A stretch of 64,000 bases of DNA. Source: Lachnospiraceae bacterium. GTDB taxonomy: Bacteria > Bacillota > Clostridia > Lachnospirales > Lachnospiraceae. The notes beneath the pieces are model-generated. The model was not told the origin of the DNA. It saw nothing but the letters and a program-made list of their open reading frames with translations, and made no database searches. Position 1 is the stretch's first letter. Each line of letters opens with the position of its first letter. A program made the position numbers and the translations under genes. The DNA lies in contig JAGAOO010000083.1 of NCBI GenBank assembly GCA_017623675.1, positions 1 through 64,000 on the forward strand. Direction: 5' to 3'. Positions 15,827 through 24,429 of the stretch are shown in pieces.

Positions 15827-17407
15827 ATGAAGATAGAACGTTATGACATGATAGTAATTGGTGCCGGTCCGGCAGGTTTATCTGCAGCAATCGAAGCGGC
15901 AAAGAAAGGACTGAAGCCAATCGTATTTGATGAAAATGCAAGACCGGGTGGACAGCTCTTTAAGCAGATTCATAAATTTTTCGGTTCGAAAGAGCATAAA
16001 GCAAAAGTAAGGGGATTTAAAATAGGAGAGGAACTTCTGGAAGAGGCAGAAGAATACGGTGTGGAAGTAATTCTGAATGCTACTGTGGTCGGATTATATC
16101 CGGAAAAAGAAGTGACAGTAAAAATAGGTGACAAGGTAAAGCATTATAAAGGAGATGCAATATTAGTTGCAACCGGTGCAAGTGAGAATATGGTAAACTT
16201 TGAAGGTTGGACAAAACCGGGTGTAATTGGTGCCGGAGCTGCTCAGACAATGATGAATCTGCATCATATTAAACCGGGAAACAGAATTCTGATGCTTGGT
16301 TCCGGAAATGTTGGACTTGTTGTAAGCTATCAGCTGATGCAGGCAGGGTGTGAGGTTGTAGCTCTTGCAGATGCAGCACCAAGAGTAGGTGGATATGGAG
16401 TTCATGCAGCTAAAGTAGCAAGATGTGGAGTTCCGTTTTACCTTTCACATACCATTGTGAAAGTGGAAGGTGATGAGTGTGTAACAGGAGTTGTGATTGG
16501 TCAGGTTGGACCGGATTGGAAAGTAATTCCCGGAACGGAGAAGCATTTTGATGTTGATACAGTATGTCTTGCAGTTGGATTATCGCCAATGTCACAATTA
16601 TTAAAGCAGGCTGAAGTGAAGATGAACGATACAAAAGGTGGACATGTACCGGAATGTGATAAGCATGGAGCTACAAGCGTTCCGGGTATATATGCAGCAG
16701 GGGATGTATCAGGAATTGAAGAAGCAAGTTCTGCTATGATTGAAGGAAGAATGTCAGGAACAGCCATTGCATGTTATCTGGGATACATGACAGAAGAAGA
16801 AAGGGATTCAAGAATCGACGAGCTTGAAAAACAACTGGATACACTCAGACAGGGGATGTTTGCACCGAAGAACAGAGGCAAACTTGTTGAAAAGACAGAT
16901 GAGGGAATTGATGTTTCCATGAACCTTTTGAATAAAGGATTTGTAACTGATGATGAGATTGAAAGATTCCCCGGTGTAACACATCAGAAGGGAATTCATC
17001 CGGTAATTGAATGTACACAGAATATTCCATGTAACCCATGTCAGGATGCGTGTAAAATGGGTTGTATCCGTATTGGAGAAAATATCACATCTCTTCCGGC
17101 TATTGATCCGGAGAAAAAATGTATCGGTTGTGGAATGTGTGTTGCATCTTGTTCAGGACAGTCTATTTTCCTTGTTGAAGAGGATGTTGAAGAGGGATAT
17201 GGCGAAGTTACAATGCCATATGAATTTTTGCCGGTTCCTGAAGTAGGAGACAGGGGAGTCGCACTTGGAAGAAATGGACAGTATGTATGTGATGCTGAAG
17301 TAACAAAAGTAAGAATAGCACCGGCATTTGATCACACCTATCTGCTTACGATAAAGGTTCCAAATGACATGGTAATGAGAGCAAGATTTTACAAAAAAGA
17401 AGCTTAG
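15827..17407 (+). CDS. HcnB-like FAD/NAD-binding subunit fused to ferredoxin clusters
   Basis: From ATG 15827 (GGAG nine bases upstream) the product has 526 residues. The N-terminus is an FAD site, MIVIGAGPAGLSAAIEAAKK, and a second dinucleotide site is GSGNVGLVVSYQL near residue 160. AAGDVSGIEEASSAMIEGRM is the usual FAD-closing motif. After a helical linker, residues of about 400-460 carry CTQNIPCNPCQDACKMGC and CIGCGMCVASC, ferredoxin-type iron-sulfur ligands. These clusters replace the simple [2Fe-2S] of oxygen-using homologues and point to a ferredoxin-like acceptor, suiting an anaerobe. It is the alpha-like core of the complex. Confidence 0.85.
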   Translation: MKIERYDMIVIGAGPAGLSAAIEAAKKGLKPIVFDENARPGGQLFKQIHKFFGSKEHKAKVRGFKIGEELLEEAEEYGVEVILNATVVGLYPEKEVTVKIGDKVKHYKGDAILVATGASENMVNFEGWTKPGVIGAGAAQTMMNLHHIKPGNRILMLGSGNVGLVVSYQLMQAGCEVVALADAAPRVGGYGVHAAKVARCGVPFYLSHTIVKVEGDECVTGVVIGQVGPDWKVIPGTEKHFDVDTVCLAVGLSPMSQLLKQAEVKMNDTKGGHVPECDKHGATSVPGIYAAGDVSGIEEASSAMIEGRMSGTAIACYLGYMTEEERDSRIDELEKQLDTLRQGMFAPKNRGKLVEKTDEGIDVSMNLLNKGFVTDDEIERFPGVTHQKGIHPVIECTQNIPCNPCQDACKMGCIRIGENITSLPAIDPEKKCIGCGMCVASCSGQSIFLVEEDVEEGYGEVTMPYEFLPVPEVGDRGVALGRNGQYVCDAEVTKVRIAPAFDHTYLLTIKVPNDMVMRARFYKKEA

Positions 17408-17418
17408 GAGGTTCAGTT

Positions 17419-17751
17419 ATGGTTGATATACAGGCAAAATTAAAGGAAATAGGACCTTTTGTGGAGGAACCTGATGATGACCTCTTGGTGTGCAGATGTG
17501 AAGAGGTTACAAAAGGACAGATTAGAAAAGCAGTACATGAAGGTATTTTTACTTTAGAAGAAATGAGAAGATATCTGAGGTCCGGAATGGGTTTGTGTCA
17601 GGGACAAACATGTGGAAAATTGGTAAAATCTATAATAGCAAGTGAATTAAAAGTATCTCCGGCAGAGGTTGTTCCGGCAAGTTCGCGGGCTCCAATGAGA
17701 CCTATTGAGATGTGTATACTTGCAGAAGACGGAGGTGGTTGCGATGAGTAA
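17419..17751 (+). CDS. BFD-like [2Fe-2S] subunit
   Basis: The 110-residue protein has CRCEEVTKGQIRKAVHEG and GMGLCQGQTCGKL, giving CxC ... CxxxxC, the BFD-like [2Fe-2S] site found in the HcnB or sarcosine-oxidase alpha subunit. Here it is a separate gene. AGGAGG precedes ATG 17419 and the gene overlaps the next by 8 bases. It probably relays electrons within the dehydrogenase complex. Confidence 0.85.
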   Translation: MVDIQAKLKEIGPFVEEPDDDLLVCRCEEVTKGQIRKAVHEGIFTLEEMRRYLRSGMGLCQGQTCGKLVKSIIASELKVSPAEVVPASSRAPMRPIEMCILAEDGGGCDE

Positions 17752-18904
17752 TGTGGCAGATGTTGTAATTATCGGTGGTGGAATTAATGGTTGTGCAGCA
17801 GCATATTACCTTGCAAAGGGCGGTACAAAGTCTGTAATTGTATTAGAAGCAAGTAATAGTATAGGACATGGTGGCTCATCTAGAAATGGTGGTGGCGTAC
17901 GTCAGTCCGGAAGAGATATAAGAGAACTTCCATATGCAATGTACGGAATAAAGAATATGTGGCCTACTTTATCAGAAGAGCTGGGAGTCGATACAGAATA
18001 TACACAGAAAGGAAATCTGCGTATGGGAAAGACTCCGGAGCACATTAAAAAGCTTGAAGCACTTACAAAGTCTGCCAACTCTGTAGGTCTTGATGTAAGA
18101 ATGATAGACCAGAAAGAGGTAAAAGAGATATGTCCATATCTTTCAGATGAGGTAATAGGTGCAAGTTGGTGTCCTACAGATGGACATGCGAATCCGCTTA
18201 CAACAACGCTTGGATACTATAAGAGAGCATTGGAAATGGGTGTGAAATTCTACACAGAAGCACCTGTGAAAAGCTTACAGAAGGTAAAAGGAAAAGTACG
18301 GAAAGTAATATTAAATGACGGAACCATATTTGAAGGTGAGACAATCATACTTGTTTCAGGATATGAAAGCAGGGCGATTGCAAGAACCATTGGTGTTGAT
18401 GTTCCTATGACTAGATTAATCGATGAATGTCTTGTGACTGAAATGCAACCACATATGATAGATGTTATGTTTGGATGTGCATCAGCTGATTTCTATGGAC
18501 ATCAGACAAAGCATGGATCATTCGTATTTGGTTCGGATTCCGGTTGGGAAACTGTAGATGAGATGGTAGATCCATCTACCAACATACCGGATCCATCAAA
18601 GCTTATCACCAATTCTATGACATTGTCAGCGAGTTGTAGAGCAATCCAGGGATATATTCCGGCATTGAAAGATGCGAAGATAGTAAGAAGCTGGTGTGGA
18701 TGGTTAGATGAATCATTTGACGGAGTTCCGTTCTTAAGCAGAGTAGATGAAGCTCCGGGATTAATCCTTGCATGTGGTTTTACGGGGCATGGATTTGGAA
18801 CAGCACCGGTAGTAGGACTTATGCTATCCCAAATGGTACAGGGAGAAGAAACTGTAGTCGATATAAGTGCATTGCAATACAATAGATTTAAGCCTTGCAG
18901 ATAA
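17744..18904 (+). CDS. HcnC/sarcosine-oxidase-beta-like FAD amine dehydrogenase
   Basis: The 386-residue product from ATG 17744 (GGAGGTGG upstream) is a DAO-family flavoenzyme. It shows ADVVIIGGGINGCAAAYYLA at the N-terminus, the flavin-adjacent HGGSSRNGGGVRQSGRD, and the C-terminal FAD motif ILACGFTGHGFGTAPVVG. In the family this subunit oxidises a secondary or primary amine such as glycine, sarcosine, hydroxyproline or an opine, producing an imine. The real substrate cannot be read from sequence. The ornithine-cyclodeaminase-like gene that follows suggests an amino-acid-derived product. Confidence 0.85.
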   Translation: MSNVADVVIIGGGINGCAAAYYLAKGGTKSVIVLEASNSIGHGGSSRNGGGVRQSGRDIRELPYAMYGIKNMWPTLSEELGVDTEYTQKGNLRMGKTPEHIKKLEALTKSANSVGLDVRMIDQKEVKEICPYLSDEVIGASWCPTDGHANPLTTTLGYYKRALEMGVKFYTEAPVKSLQKVKGKVRKVILNDGTIFEGETIILVSGYESRAIARTIGVDVPMTRLIDECLVTEMQPHMIDVMFGCASADFYGHQTKHGSFVFGSDSGWETVDEMVDPSTNIPDPSKLITNSMTLSASCRAIQGYIPALKDAKIVRSWCGWLDESFDGVPFLSRVDEAPGLILACGFTGHGFGTAPVVGLMLSQMVQGEETVVDISALQYNRFKPCR

Positions 18905-18922
18905 GAAATGGAGGGAAAGTAA

Positions 18923-20056
18923 ATGGGTACAAAGATAGAGTTTTTATACTTGAGTGAGCCGGACATGATTAAAGCCGGAGTCAAAGATATGGGAAAATGT
19001 GTTGAAGTCATGGAAGACATGATGATAACATTAAAAAAAGGTGACTATGTAATGGGTGGTGAGAACCATAATTCACATGGATGTATGGTTACTTTCCCGG
19101 ATAATCCTGAGTTTGAGGGAATGCCAAAGAATGGAGAAGATAGAAGATTCATGGCCATGCCTGCTTATTTAGGAGGAAACTTCAAAATGGCAGGAATGAA
19201 ATGGTATGGTTCTAATACAGAGAACAAAAAAGAAGGACTCCCACGTTCCATCCTTATGATGATGTTAAATGATAAGGACACAGGAGCTCCACTTGCACTT
19301 ATGTCAGCAAATCTGTTGAGTGCATATAGAACAGGAGCCATTCCGGGAGTAGGTGCAAAATATCTTGCCAGAAAAGATTCCAAGGTAGTATCTATTGTAG
19401 GACCTGGAGTAATGGGAAAGACAAGCCTTGCTGCATTTATGAGTGTTTGTCCTAACATTGATACAGTGAAGATTAAAGGTCGCGGGCAGAAATCAATTGA
19501 TTCTTTTGTAGAATATGTGAAAACAGATTATCCACAGATAAAAAATATCGTAATTTGTGAAACGATGGAAGAAGCAATTAAAGATAGTGATATCATCAGC
19601 ACGACTACTTGTGTAGGCGACAAGGAGGCATTATTCCCATACATTGATGAAGCCTGGATGAAAGAAGGAGCTTTAATCTGTATGCCTTCAGCAGCCAGAT
19701 TTAACGAAAACTTTTATCTGGATAATAATACTAAATTAGTAGTAGACAATTATAAGTTATATGAGGCATGGGCAGAGGAGTATCCATATCCGAGCTACGA
19801 CCCGGTGCAGATTGTAGGATGTAAGTTTATGGATCTTTTACATGATAAGAAAATCACAAGAGACGACATAATTGACATTACAGATGTTATAACCGGAAAA
19901 CTGCCTGGAAGAGATAATGATAAGCAGAGAATCATCTATTCAGTTGGTGGTATGCCTGTTGAAGATATCGCATGGGGCGAGACGGTTTACAAAAGAGCAT
20001 TAGAGCTTGGAATTGGAATTAAACTTCCGCTTTGGGATACACCAGAACTGCATTAG
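18923..20056 (+). CDS. ornithine cyclodeaminase/mu-crystallin family protein
   Basis: The 377-residue protein belongs to the ornithine cyclodeaminase/mu-crystallin fold. Visible are KMAGMKWYGSNTENKKEGLP, DTGAPLALMSANLLSAYRTG and the NAD-binding turn SIVGPGVMGKTSLAAF. The order substrate lysine region, arginine in AYRTGA, then Rossmann domain is that of the family. Close relatives are often auto-annotated as tyramine oxidase subunit B, a name I would not trust as function. It may deaminate, reduce or cyclise the imine or amino acid released by the flavoenzyme. GGAGGG precedes ATG 18923. Confidence 0.8.
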   Translation: MGTKIEFLYLSEPDMIKAGVKDMGKCVEVMEDMMITLKKGDYVMGGENHNSHGCMVTFPDNPEFEGMPKNGEDRRFMAMPAYLGGNFKMAGMKWYGSNTENKKEGLPRSILMMMLNDKDTGAPLALMSANLLSAYRTGAIPGVGAKYLARKDSKVVSIVGPGVMGKTSLAAFMSVCPNIDTVKIKGRGQKSIDSFVEYVKTDYPQIKNIVICETMEEAIKDSDIISTTTCVGDKEALFPYIDEAWMKEGALICMPSAARFNENFYLDNNTKLVVDNYKLYEAWAEEYPYPSYDPVQIVGCKFMDLLHDKKITRDDIIDITDVITGKLPGRDNDKQRIIYSVGGMPVEDIAWGETVYKRALELGIGIKLPLWDTPELH

Positions 20057-20086
20057 TCAGAGATAATATATAAGGAGGATACGCTT

Positions 20087-20434
20087 ATGAGCAGAATATC
20101 AAAGATTGAAGTTATTACCGGAATGTCGAAACTCACAAATCTTATACAGGAGCTTAGTAAGGTTGGAGTAAGAGGAGTTACGGTCATGCAGGTGCTTGGC
20201 TGTGGCGTTGAAATGGGAACACAAGAATATGAGGTAGAGCTTAATGAAGTGATGGAACTGTTGCCAAAGCAGCAGATAAATATTGTGGTTGAAGCAAACA
20301 AGGTTGATAAAATCCTTGATATTATCAAAAAGGAGCTTTACACAGGACATATTGGAGATGGAAAAATCTTTGTATATGATATCGACAATGTTATCAGAGT
20401 TCGTACCGGAGAAGAGGGAGTAGAAGCTCTCTAG
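20087..20434 (+). CDS. PII-like nitrogen regulatory protein with altered T-loop
   Basis: The 115-residue protein has the PII fold: strand KIEVITGMSKLTNLIQELSK, the later LLPKQQINIVVEANKVDKIL, and the ligand-binding C-terminal part GHIGDGKIFVYDIDNVIRVR. The T-loop is shorter and reads GCGVEMGTQEYEVELNEV, so the usual tyrosine that is uridylylated in GlnB (GHTEIYRG context) is not preserved. AGGAGG precedes ATG 20087. Placed between an amine-oxidising enzyme set and an amino-acid-type permease, it probably senses adenine nucleotides or 2-oxoglutarate and controls either the permease or the enzymes. Confidence 0.8.
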   Translation: MSRISKIEVITGMSKLTNLIQELSKVGVRGVTVMQVLGCGVEMGTQEYEVELNEVMELLPKQQINIVVEANKVDKILDIIKKELYTGHIGDGKIFVYDIDNVIRVRTGEEGVEAL

Positions 20435-20453
20435 AACACAAAAGGAGTTGCTT

Positions 20454-21857
20454 ATGGATGAAAAGAAATTAGGATTAGGAAACGTCGTATCAGTATCTGT
20501 CGGACTTGTTGTAGCTACAAGCTGTCTTGTTTCGCTGGGTTCGGGAGCAGGAACCCTTGGTGTTACATTTATACTGGCAATGGCAATCGCAATGCTTCTG
20601 AATATGACAACAGTTGCATCATTGTCGGAGCTGAACGCACTCATGCCCAATACAACAGGAGGACTTGCACAGTATACACTGGCAGCACTTGGTCCTTTTC
20701 CAACACTGATTTCAATGGTTGGAGGATATATAATATGTAATACAATGTCATGTGGTGTAGAAGCGTCTATTTTCTCTTTTTCACTGGCAGATACGTTAGA
20801 GCTTAATATACCAAGCTTTGTGTATACATTAATTATGACTGTGGTTATTTTGCTGGCAAATCTGCGCGGCATTGACATGTTTGCAAAAATACAGGATATC
20901 GTAGCATTTTTATTGGTAGGTTCACTGGTGGCAATGGGATTTATTGGAATGATTGGAATTGGCACTGGAGTAAAAGTTGAACAACCTTATATGCTTAACA
21001 CTGATTTTAAGGATATTGCAGCTATGACTGCAGTTGCTTTTTGGCTTTTTATCGGAGCAGAGTATGCAATCCCTATCTCAAAAGAGGTCAAGAATGCAAA
21101 GAGGAATGTGCCACTTGGAATGATGATAGGTCTGTTTTTGATATTTATTATGCAGTCAGTTATGGTTTTCGGCTTTCACAATTACGTAGAATGGGATGAA
21201 CTTGCAAACTCAGCAGCCCCTCATATTGTTTACGGATATGCTGTGCTTGGAAAAGCCGGAAAAATATGGATGATGCTGGTTGGAGCACTGGCTGTTATCA
21301 GTACGCAGAATTCAACCGTTAATTCTCTTGCGACAATCTGTCAGGGAATGGCTAAGATGAATATGCTTCCAAAGATTTTTTCTAAAACAAACAAGCATAA
21401 TGTACCATGGTTCGGTCAGGTATTTGTAAGTGTGGCAATACTGGTATTTGGATATTTAAGTGACAGTTCGGCGGATATGATTTCATTCCTTATTTTAGCT
21501 GGCTCAGTCTTTTGGATGATATCATATGTGCTTGCACATATTGATTTATTGGTTTTCAGAAAACGTCTGCCAAATGCACCACGAAACTTCAAAGTGCCGG
21601 GTGGAGTAATCATCCCGATAATCGGAATTGTTGGGACAGTATATATGATTCTCAATATTTCAAGTGACCCGCATGAACGTCTTATGATATGGCTTTTGAC
21701 GGGTGGTTGTTTCGTAGTGCTTGGAGTATATTCAGCTATCTGGATTAAGGTGAAAATGAAAATGAAAATTTTCAAGAGTGTTCCTTTGGAGAAAGTTATG
21801 GCTATGGAAAATGACCTTTACTACCATGTTCGTAAGAGTAAAGGAATATGGAGATAA
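20454..21857 (+). CDS. APC-family amino acid/amine permease
   Basis: From ATG 20454 (AAAGGAG seven bases upstream) the protein has 467 residues and about 12 membrane helices. GLGNVVSVSVGLVVATSCLV and the first helices match the APC superfamily. The conserved cytoplasmic loop SKEVKNAKRNVPLGMMIG is the E-x-x-x-A-x-R-x-x-P motif of amino acid permeases. As the last gene of the operon it probably imports the amine or opine oxidised by the upstream enzymes. The substrate is not known. Confidence 0.85.
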   Translation: MDEKKLGLGNVVSVSVGLVVATSCLVSLGSGAGTLGVTFILAMAIAMLLNMTTVASLSELNALMPNTTGGLAQYTLAALGPFPTLISMVGGYIICNTMSCGVEASIFSFSLADTLELNIPSFVYTLIMTVVILLANLRGIDMFAKIQDIVAFLLVGSLVAMGFIGMIGIGTGVKVEQPYMLNTDFKDIAAMTAVAFWLFIGAEYAIPISKEVKNAKRNVPLGMMIGLFLIFIMQSVMVFGFHNYVEWDELANSAAPHIVYGYAVLGKAGKIWMMLVGALAVISTQNSTVNSLATICQGMAKMNMLPKIFSKTNKHNVPWFGQVFVSVAILVFGYLSDSSADMISFLILAGSVFWMISYVLAHIDLLVFRKRLPNAPRNFKVPGGVIIPIIGIVGTVYMILNISSDPHERLMIWLLTGGCFVVLGVYSAIWIKVKMKMKIFKSVPLEKVMAMENDLYYHVRKSKGIWR

Positions 21858-21906
21858 AAATATAATAGGAAAAGCACCATTTTCTCATTTTTGCATATTC
21901 TATCTG

Positions 21907-21938
21907 ATGGGTACAAATAATGTAATAATTTGTCCCAT
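21907..21938. promoter_or_regulatory. inverted repeat ATGGGtACAAAT...ATTTGTCCCAT
   Basis: ATGGGTACAAAT (21907-21918) and ATTTGTCCCAT (21928-21938) are inverted with one bulged base and a 9-base loop. It lies 50 bases after the permease gene and 30 before the surface protein. There is no clear T-run, so an operator or mRNA structure is as likely as a terminator. Confidence 0.4.
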
Positions 21939-21969
21939 TAAGAAAGAAATGTAAAAATGAGAGGGAGCT

Positions 21970-23319
21970 ATGAAGAAAATTAAAAGAATCTTAAAGAGAT
22001 GTATGGCAGTATTGTGTATTGGTGTGATTGCAATATCGCTAAATTCCAGTGAATTGATGGCAAGCGGAAACTTTTCAACAGAGGCACGTTATTCCGGAGG
22101 CAGTTCGATTGCTGAGATTATGAGTAAGTATATTTACTTTATAGAAGGCAATCTTACAGGAACTACAACTGCACATACCTCCGGCTCAATTGTAGTGGGA
22201 GGAGATTTGAATTATGCATCTTCAGGTTTTGGCAATATAATGGTTGCACCGTCCTATATTGGTCATATTTGCGGGCTGAATTATATTAACAGTATGTTTC
22301 CCGGAACAGAAGGTTATCAAAGTGAGAGAATTATCTATTATGGTACGGCAGAGCCGGGAGTGCCGGGTTACTTATTCTACAATCCGAAGGGTGGAAACAG
22401 CAATGAAAGCATCCTGTTCCAGAATTCGGAGTATATGTCGGTTGCGACAATTATGAATGCAGTCCGTCAGGAGGCTGCAGGACTGGCAGCAAAGGGAAAT
22501 ACCCAGGCCTATACCATAGAAAATAAAGTGCTGACCATTGATTTTAGTAAATCCCAACATATTACAATTTCAGAGGATGTCTCTCAGATACAACGAATAG
22601 AACTAAAGAATGTAACCATTGAAGAACTGATGAAACAGTCACATATTATATCTTTTATAAGCACAGGAACTGTGAATCTGAATGCTCAGAATATCTACGT
22701 AAATGGCAATACCATTGATCAGAAGTTTATGAATTATGCTATTAATAATGATTCAGGGAGTGCGTCAACGGGAGGACAATATTATCTCAGTGGATTAAAT
22801 CTGATATGGAATATACCGAATGCAAAAAAAGTGAATTGCATAAATCTGAACGGACAGCTGGTGGCTCCCGATGCAGATGTTACGTTGACAGGCGGAAGAC
22901 ATGAAGGCTGTGTCATTGCTTTGTCTGTATATACAGATTCAGAAGCACATTTTTATCCGTTGAGCGTGATAAATACGATATTGGAAGAGCCGGACAGTGA
23001 AGAGGCATCAAGCAGTGAAGAGGCATCAAGTAGTGAAGAGGCATCAAGCAGTGAAGAAGAACCAAGTAGCGAAGAAGAACCGAGCAGTGAAGTAAAACCA
23101 TCCACGGAGGAACGTAGAGGCAGCACTTCAGATATAGAGGATCTTGAAACTGTGAAAATAGTAACGACTACGGAAAACAAGGTAGAAACAACAATGACAG
23201 AGGGGCAGATTCGTAACAGGGTTGTTCAGACGGGAGACCAGGAACCACTTATCTGGATTATGAGTATGGCTATTCTGTCCTTGGGGGGAGGAGTGCTGTT
23301 AATTCGTAGAAGAAAATAG
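21970..23319 (+). CDS. choice-of-anchor A family surface protein
   Basis: The 449-residue protein starts at ATG 21970 behind GAGGGAGC. A signal peptide (KKIKRILKRCMAVLCIGVIA) is followed by a choice-of-anchor A domain: FIEGNLTGTTTAHTSGSIVV at the beginning and LNGQLVAPDADVTLTGGRHE at its end, the hallmark of that family. A linker of six serine/glutamate repeats leads to VVQTGDQ, a divergent sortase-type motif, then a membrane helix and RRRK. The protein is likely wall-anchored. The domain is common in adhesins and spore or biofilm surface proteins. Confidence 0.8.
   Translation: MKKIKRILKRCMAVLCIGVIAISLNSSELMASGNFSTEARYSGGSSIAEIMSKYIYFIEGNLTGTTTAHTSGSIVVGGDLNYASSGFGNIMVAPSYIGHICGLNYINSMFPGTEGYQSERIIYYGTAEPGVPGYLFYNPKGGNSNESILFQNSEYMSVATIMNAVRQEAAGLAAKGNTQAYTIENKVLTIDFSKSQHITISEDVSQIQRIELKNVTIEELMKQSHIISFISTGTVNLNAQNIYVNGNTIDQKFMNYAINNDSGSASTGGQYYLSGLNLIWNIPNAKKVNCINLNGQLVAPDADVTLTGGRHEGCVIALSVYTDSEAHFYPLSVINTILEEPDSEEASSSEEASSSEEASSSEEEPSSEEEPSSEVKPSTEERRGSTSDIEDLETVKIVTTTENKVETTMTEGQIRNRVVQTGDQEPLIWIMSMAILSLGGGVLLIRRRK
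22996..23103 (+). repeat. six 18-base repeats encoding the Ser/Glu linker
   Basis: Units begin at 22996, 23014, 23032, 23050, 23068 and 23086. The first three are AGTGAAGAGGCATCAAGY; the last three drift to AGYGAAGAAGAACCRAGY and beyond. They encode SEEASS and SEEEPS. Confidence 0.8.
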
Positions 23320-23342
23320 TATAGAAATATATGAGAATCAAT

Positions 23343-23382
23343 GAGCTGTCGCTTTCACGATGCGTGGGGACAGCTCGTTTTT
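23343..23382 (+). terminator. intrinsic terminator
   Basis: GAGCTGTC (23343-23350) pairs with GACAGCTC (23369-23376), then GTTTTT. It closes the choice-of-anchor A gene. Confidence 0.7.
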
Positions 23383-23483
23383 ATGTATAAAAATCCTTTA
23401 TGGTTTTTTAATTCCTTTCCTCTAACCCTTTTTCCTATCTTAATTTTTTCAGTGATACACTTTTCTCATAAGGAGGTGGCGTC

Positions 23484-23678
23484 ATGATGGGAAAATTTGA
23501 AACAATAAAAGAAAAAGAAGACGAGCTTGGAAGCAGAATAGAACGATATTTATTTCATCATCCATATATTGGTTGCTTCCTGTCTATAGTTGGTGTGCCA
23601 ATTCTGTGTTTGCTGACCATGGCAGTTTGCACAGCGGTGATTATGATTCCGATTTCGTTCTTTATGGGATGGCTTTAA
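23484..23678 (+). CDS. small membrane protein of unknown function
   Basis: The 64-residue product starts at ATG 23484 (or 23487) after a strong AAGGAGGTGG. The N-terminal half is charged (KFETIKEKEDELGSRIERYL). The C-terminal half is one or two hydrophobic helices (GCFLSIVGVPILCLLTMAVC and IMIPISFFMGWL). It stands alone just before the kdp remnants. I do not recognise the family. Confidence 0.6.
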   Translation: MMGKFETIKEKEDELGSRIERYLFHHPYIGCFLSIVGVPILCLLTMAVCTAVIMIPISFFMGWL

Positions 23679-23771
23679 TAAATTAATAGAATCTTTATGC
23701 ATAAATAGAGATTGCTAACACCGTTTTTATAAATAGAGTGCTAAGATTGGGCGAAAAAGGAGGACAAGGTT

Positions 23772-23857
23772 ATGGAAATATTATCTTGCATCATTGAATA
23801 ATGGCATTAGTACTATTAATTTACTACGTATATGTTCTTATGAAAGGAGATGAATAG
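23772..23857 (+). pseudogene. kdpF: kdpF remnant
   Basis: ATG 23772, after an AAAGGAGGAC site, gives MEILSCIIE and a stop. The next frame continues as MALVLLIYYVYVLMKGDE (23801-23857), which is the single helix and basic end of KdpF. A one-base shift separates the halves. KdpA sequence follows two bases later. Confidence 0.55.
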
Positions 23858-23859
23858 AA

Positions 23860-24405
23860 ATGATGCATATTATTTTGCAGTACATAATATATCTTTTGAT
23901 TCTGGTAGGATTAGCGGTTCCACTTGGAGCTTATATCAGAAAAATAATGAATGGTGAAAAGACTTTTCTTTCTAAAATTCTTTCTCCTGTAGAAAAAGGG
24001 ATTTATCGATTGCTGAAGATAAATGAATCGGAAGAAATGAATTGGAAACAGTATGCTAAGAGCGTTATCGTCTTTTCCCTTATAGGACTTGCCTTTTTGT
24101 TTATGTTACAAGTCATACAGGGTGCACTGCCGGGAAATCCGCAAAAATTATCAAATATAAAATGGGATTTGGCATTCAATACGGCAGTTAGCTTTGTTAC
24201 TAATACAAACTGGCAGGCATATTCAGGAGAAAGTACTTTAAGTTATTTGACACAGGCAGTTGGACTTACAGTACAGAATTTCATATCTGCTGCAACAGGA
24301 ATTGCTGTGTTGTTCGCGTTAATCCGTGGTTTTGTCAGATCCAAAACAGATTTGAAAATCCCTGATAAATATGGTATTCTTTATATTAGATTTCAGTATA
24401 AGTGA
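23860..24405 (+). pseudogene. kdpA: truncated potassium-transporting ATPase subunit KdpA
   Basis: The 181-residue reading frame matches only the first third of KdpA, which is normally about 560 residues. It includes GLAVPLGAYIRKIMNGEKTF, the first selectivity-filter region VTNTNWQAYSGESTLSYLTQ and FISAATGIAVLFALIRGFVR. After that the sequence runs into an unrelated tail (LKIPDKYGILYIRFQYK) and stops. kdpB, kdpC and kdpDE are absent. The high-affinity K+ pump is therefore lost at this site. Confidence 0.85.
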
Positions 24406-24429
24406 ATTCGGTTTGGAGGTAATTTGCAA

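Noticed and set aside
20099-20965. Long 288-codon open frame on the minus strand
   Set aside because: It runs opposite the PII-like and permease genes, whose protein motifs and ribosome binding sites are clear; the minus-strand peptide is low in complexity and has no recognisable domain.
23679-23771. c-di-AMP riboswitch before the kdp remnant
   Set aside because: The conserved GAC-rich core of the ydaO type is not visible, although a K+ gene follows.
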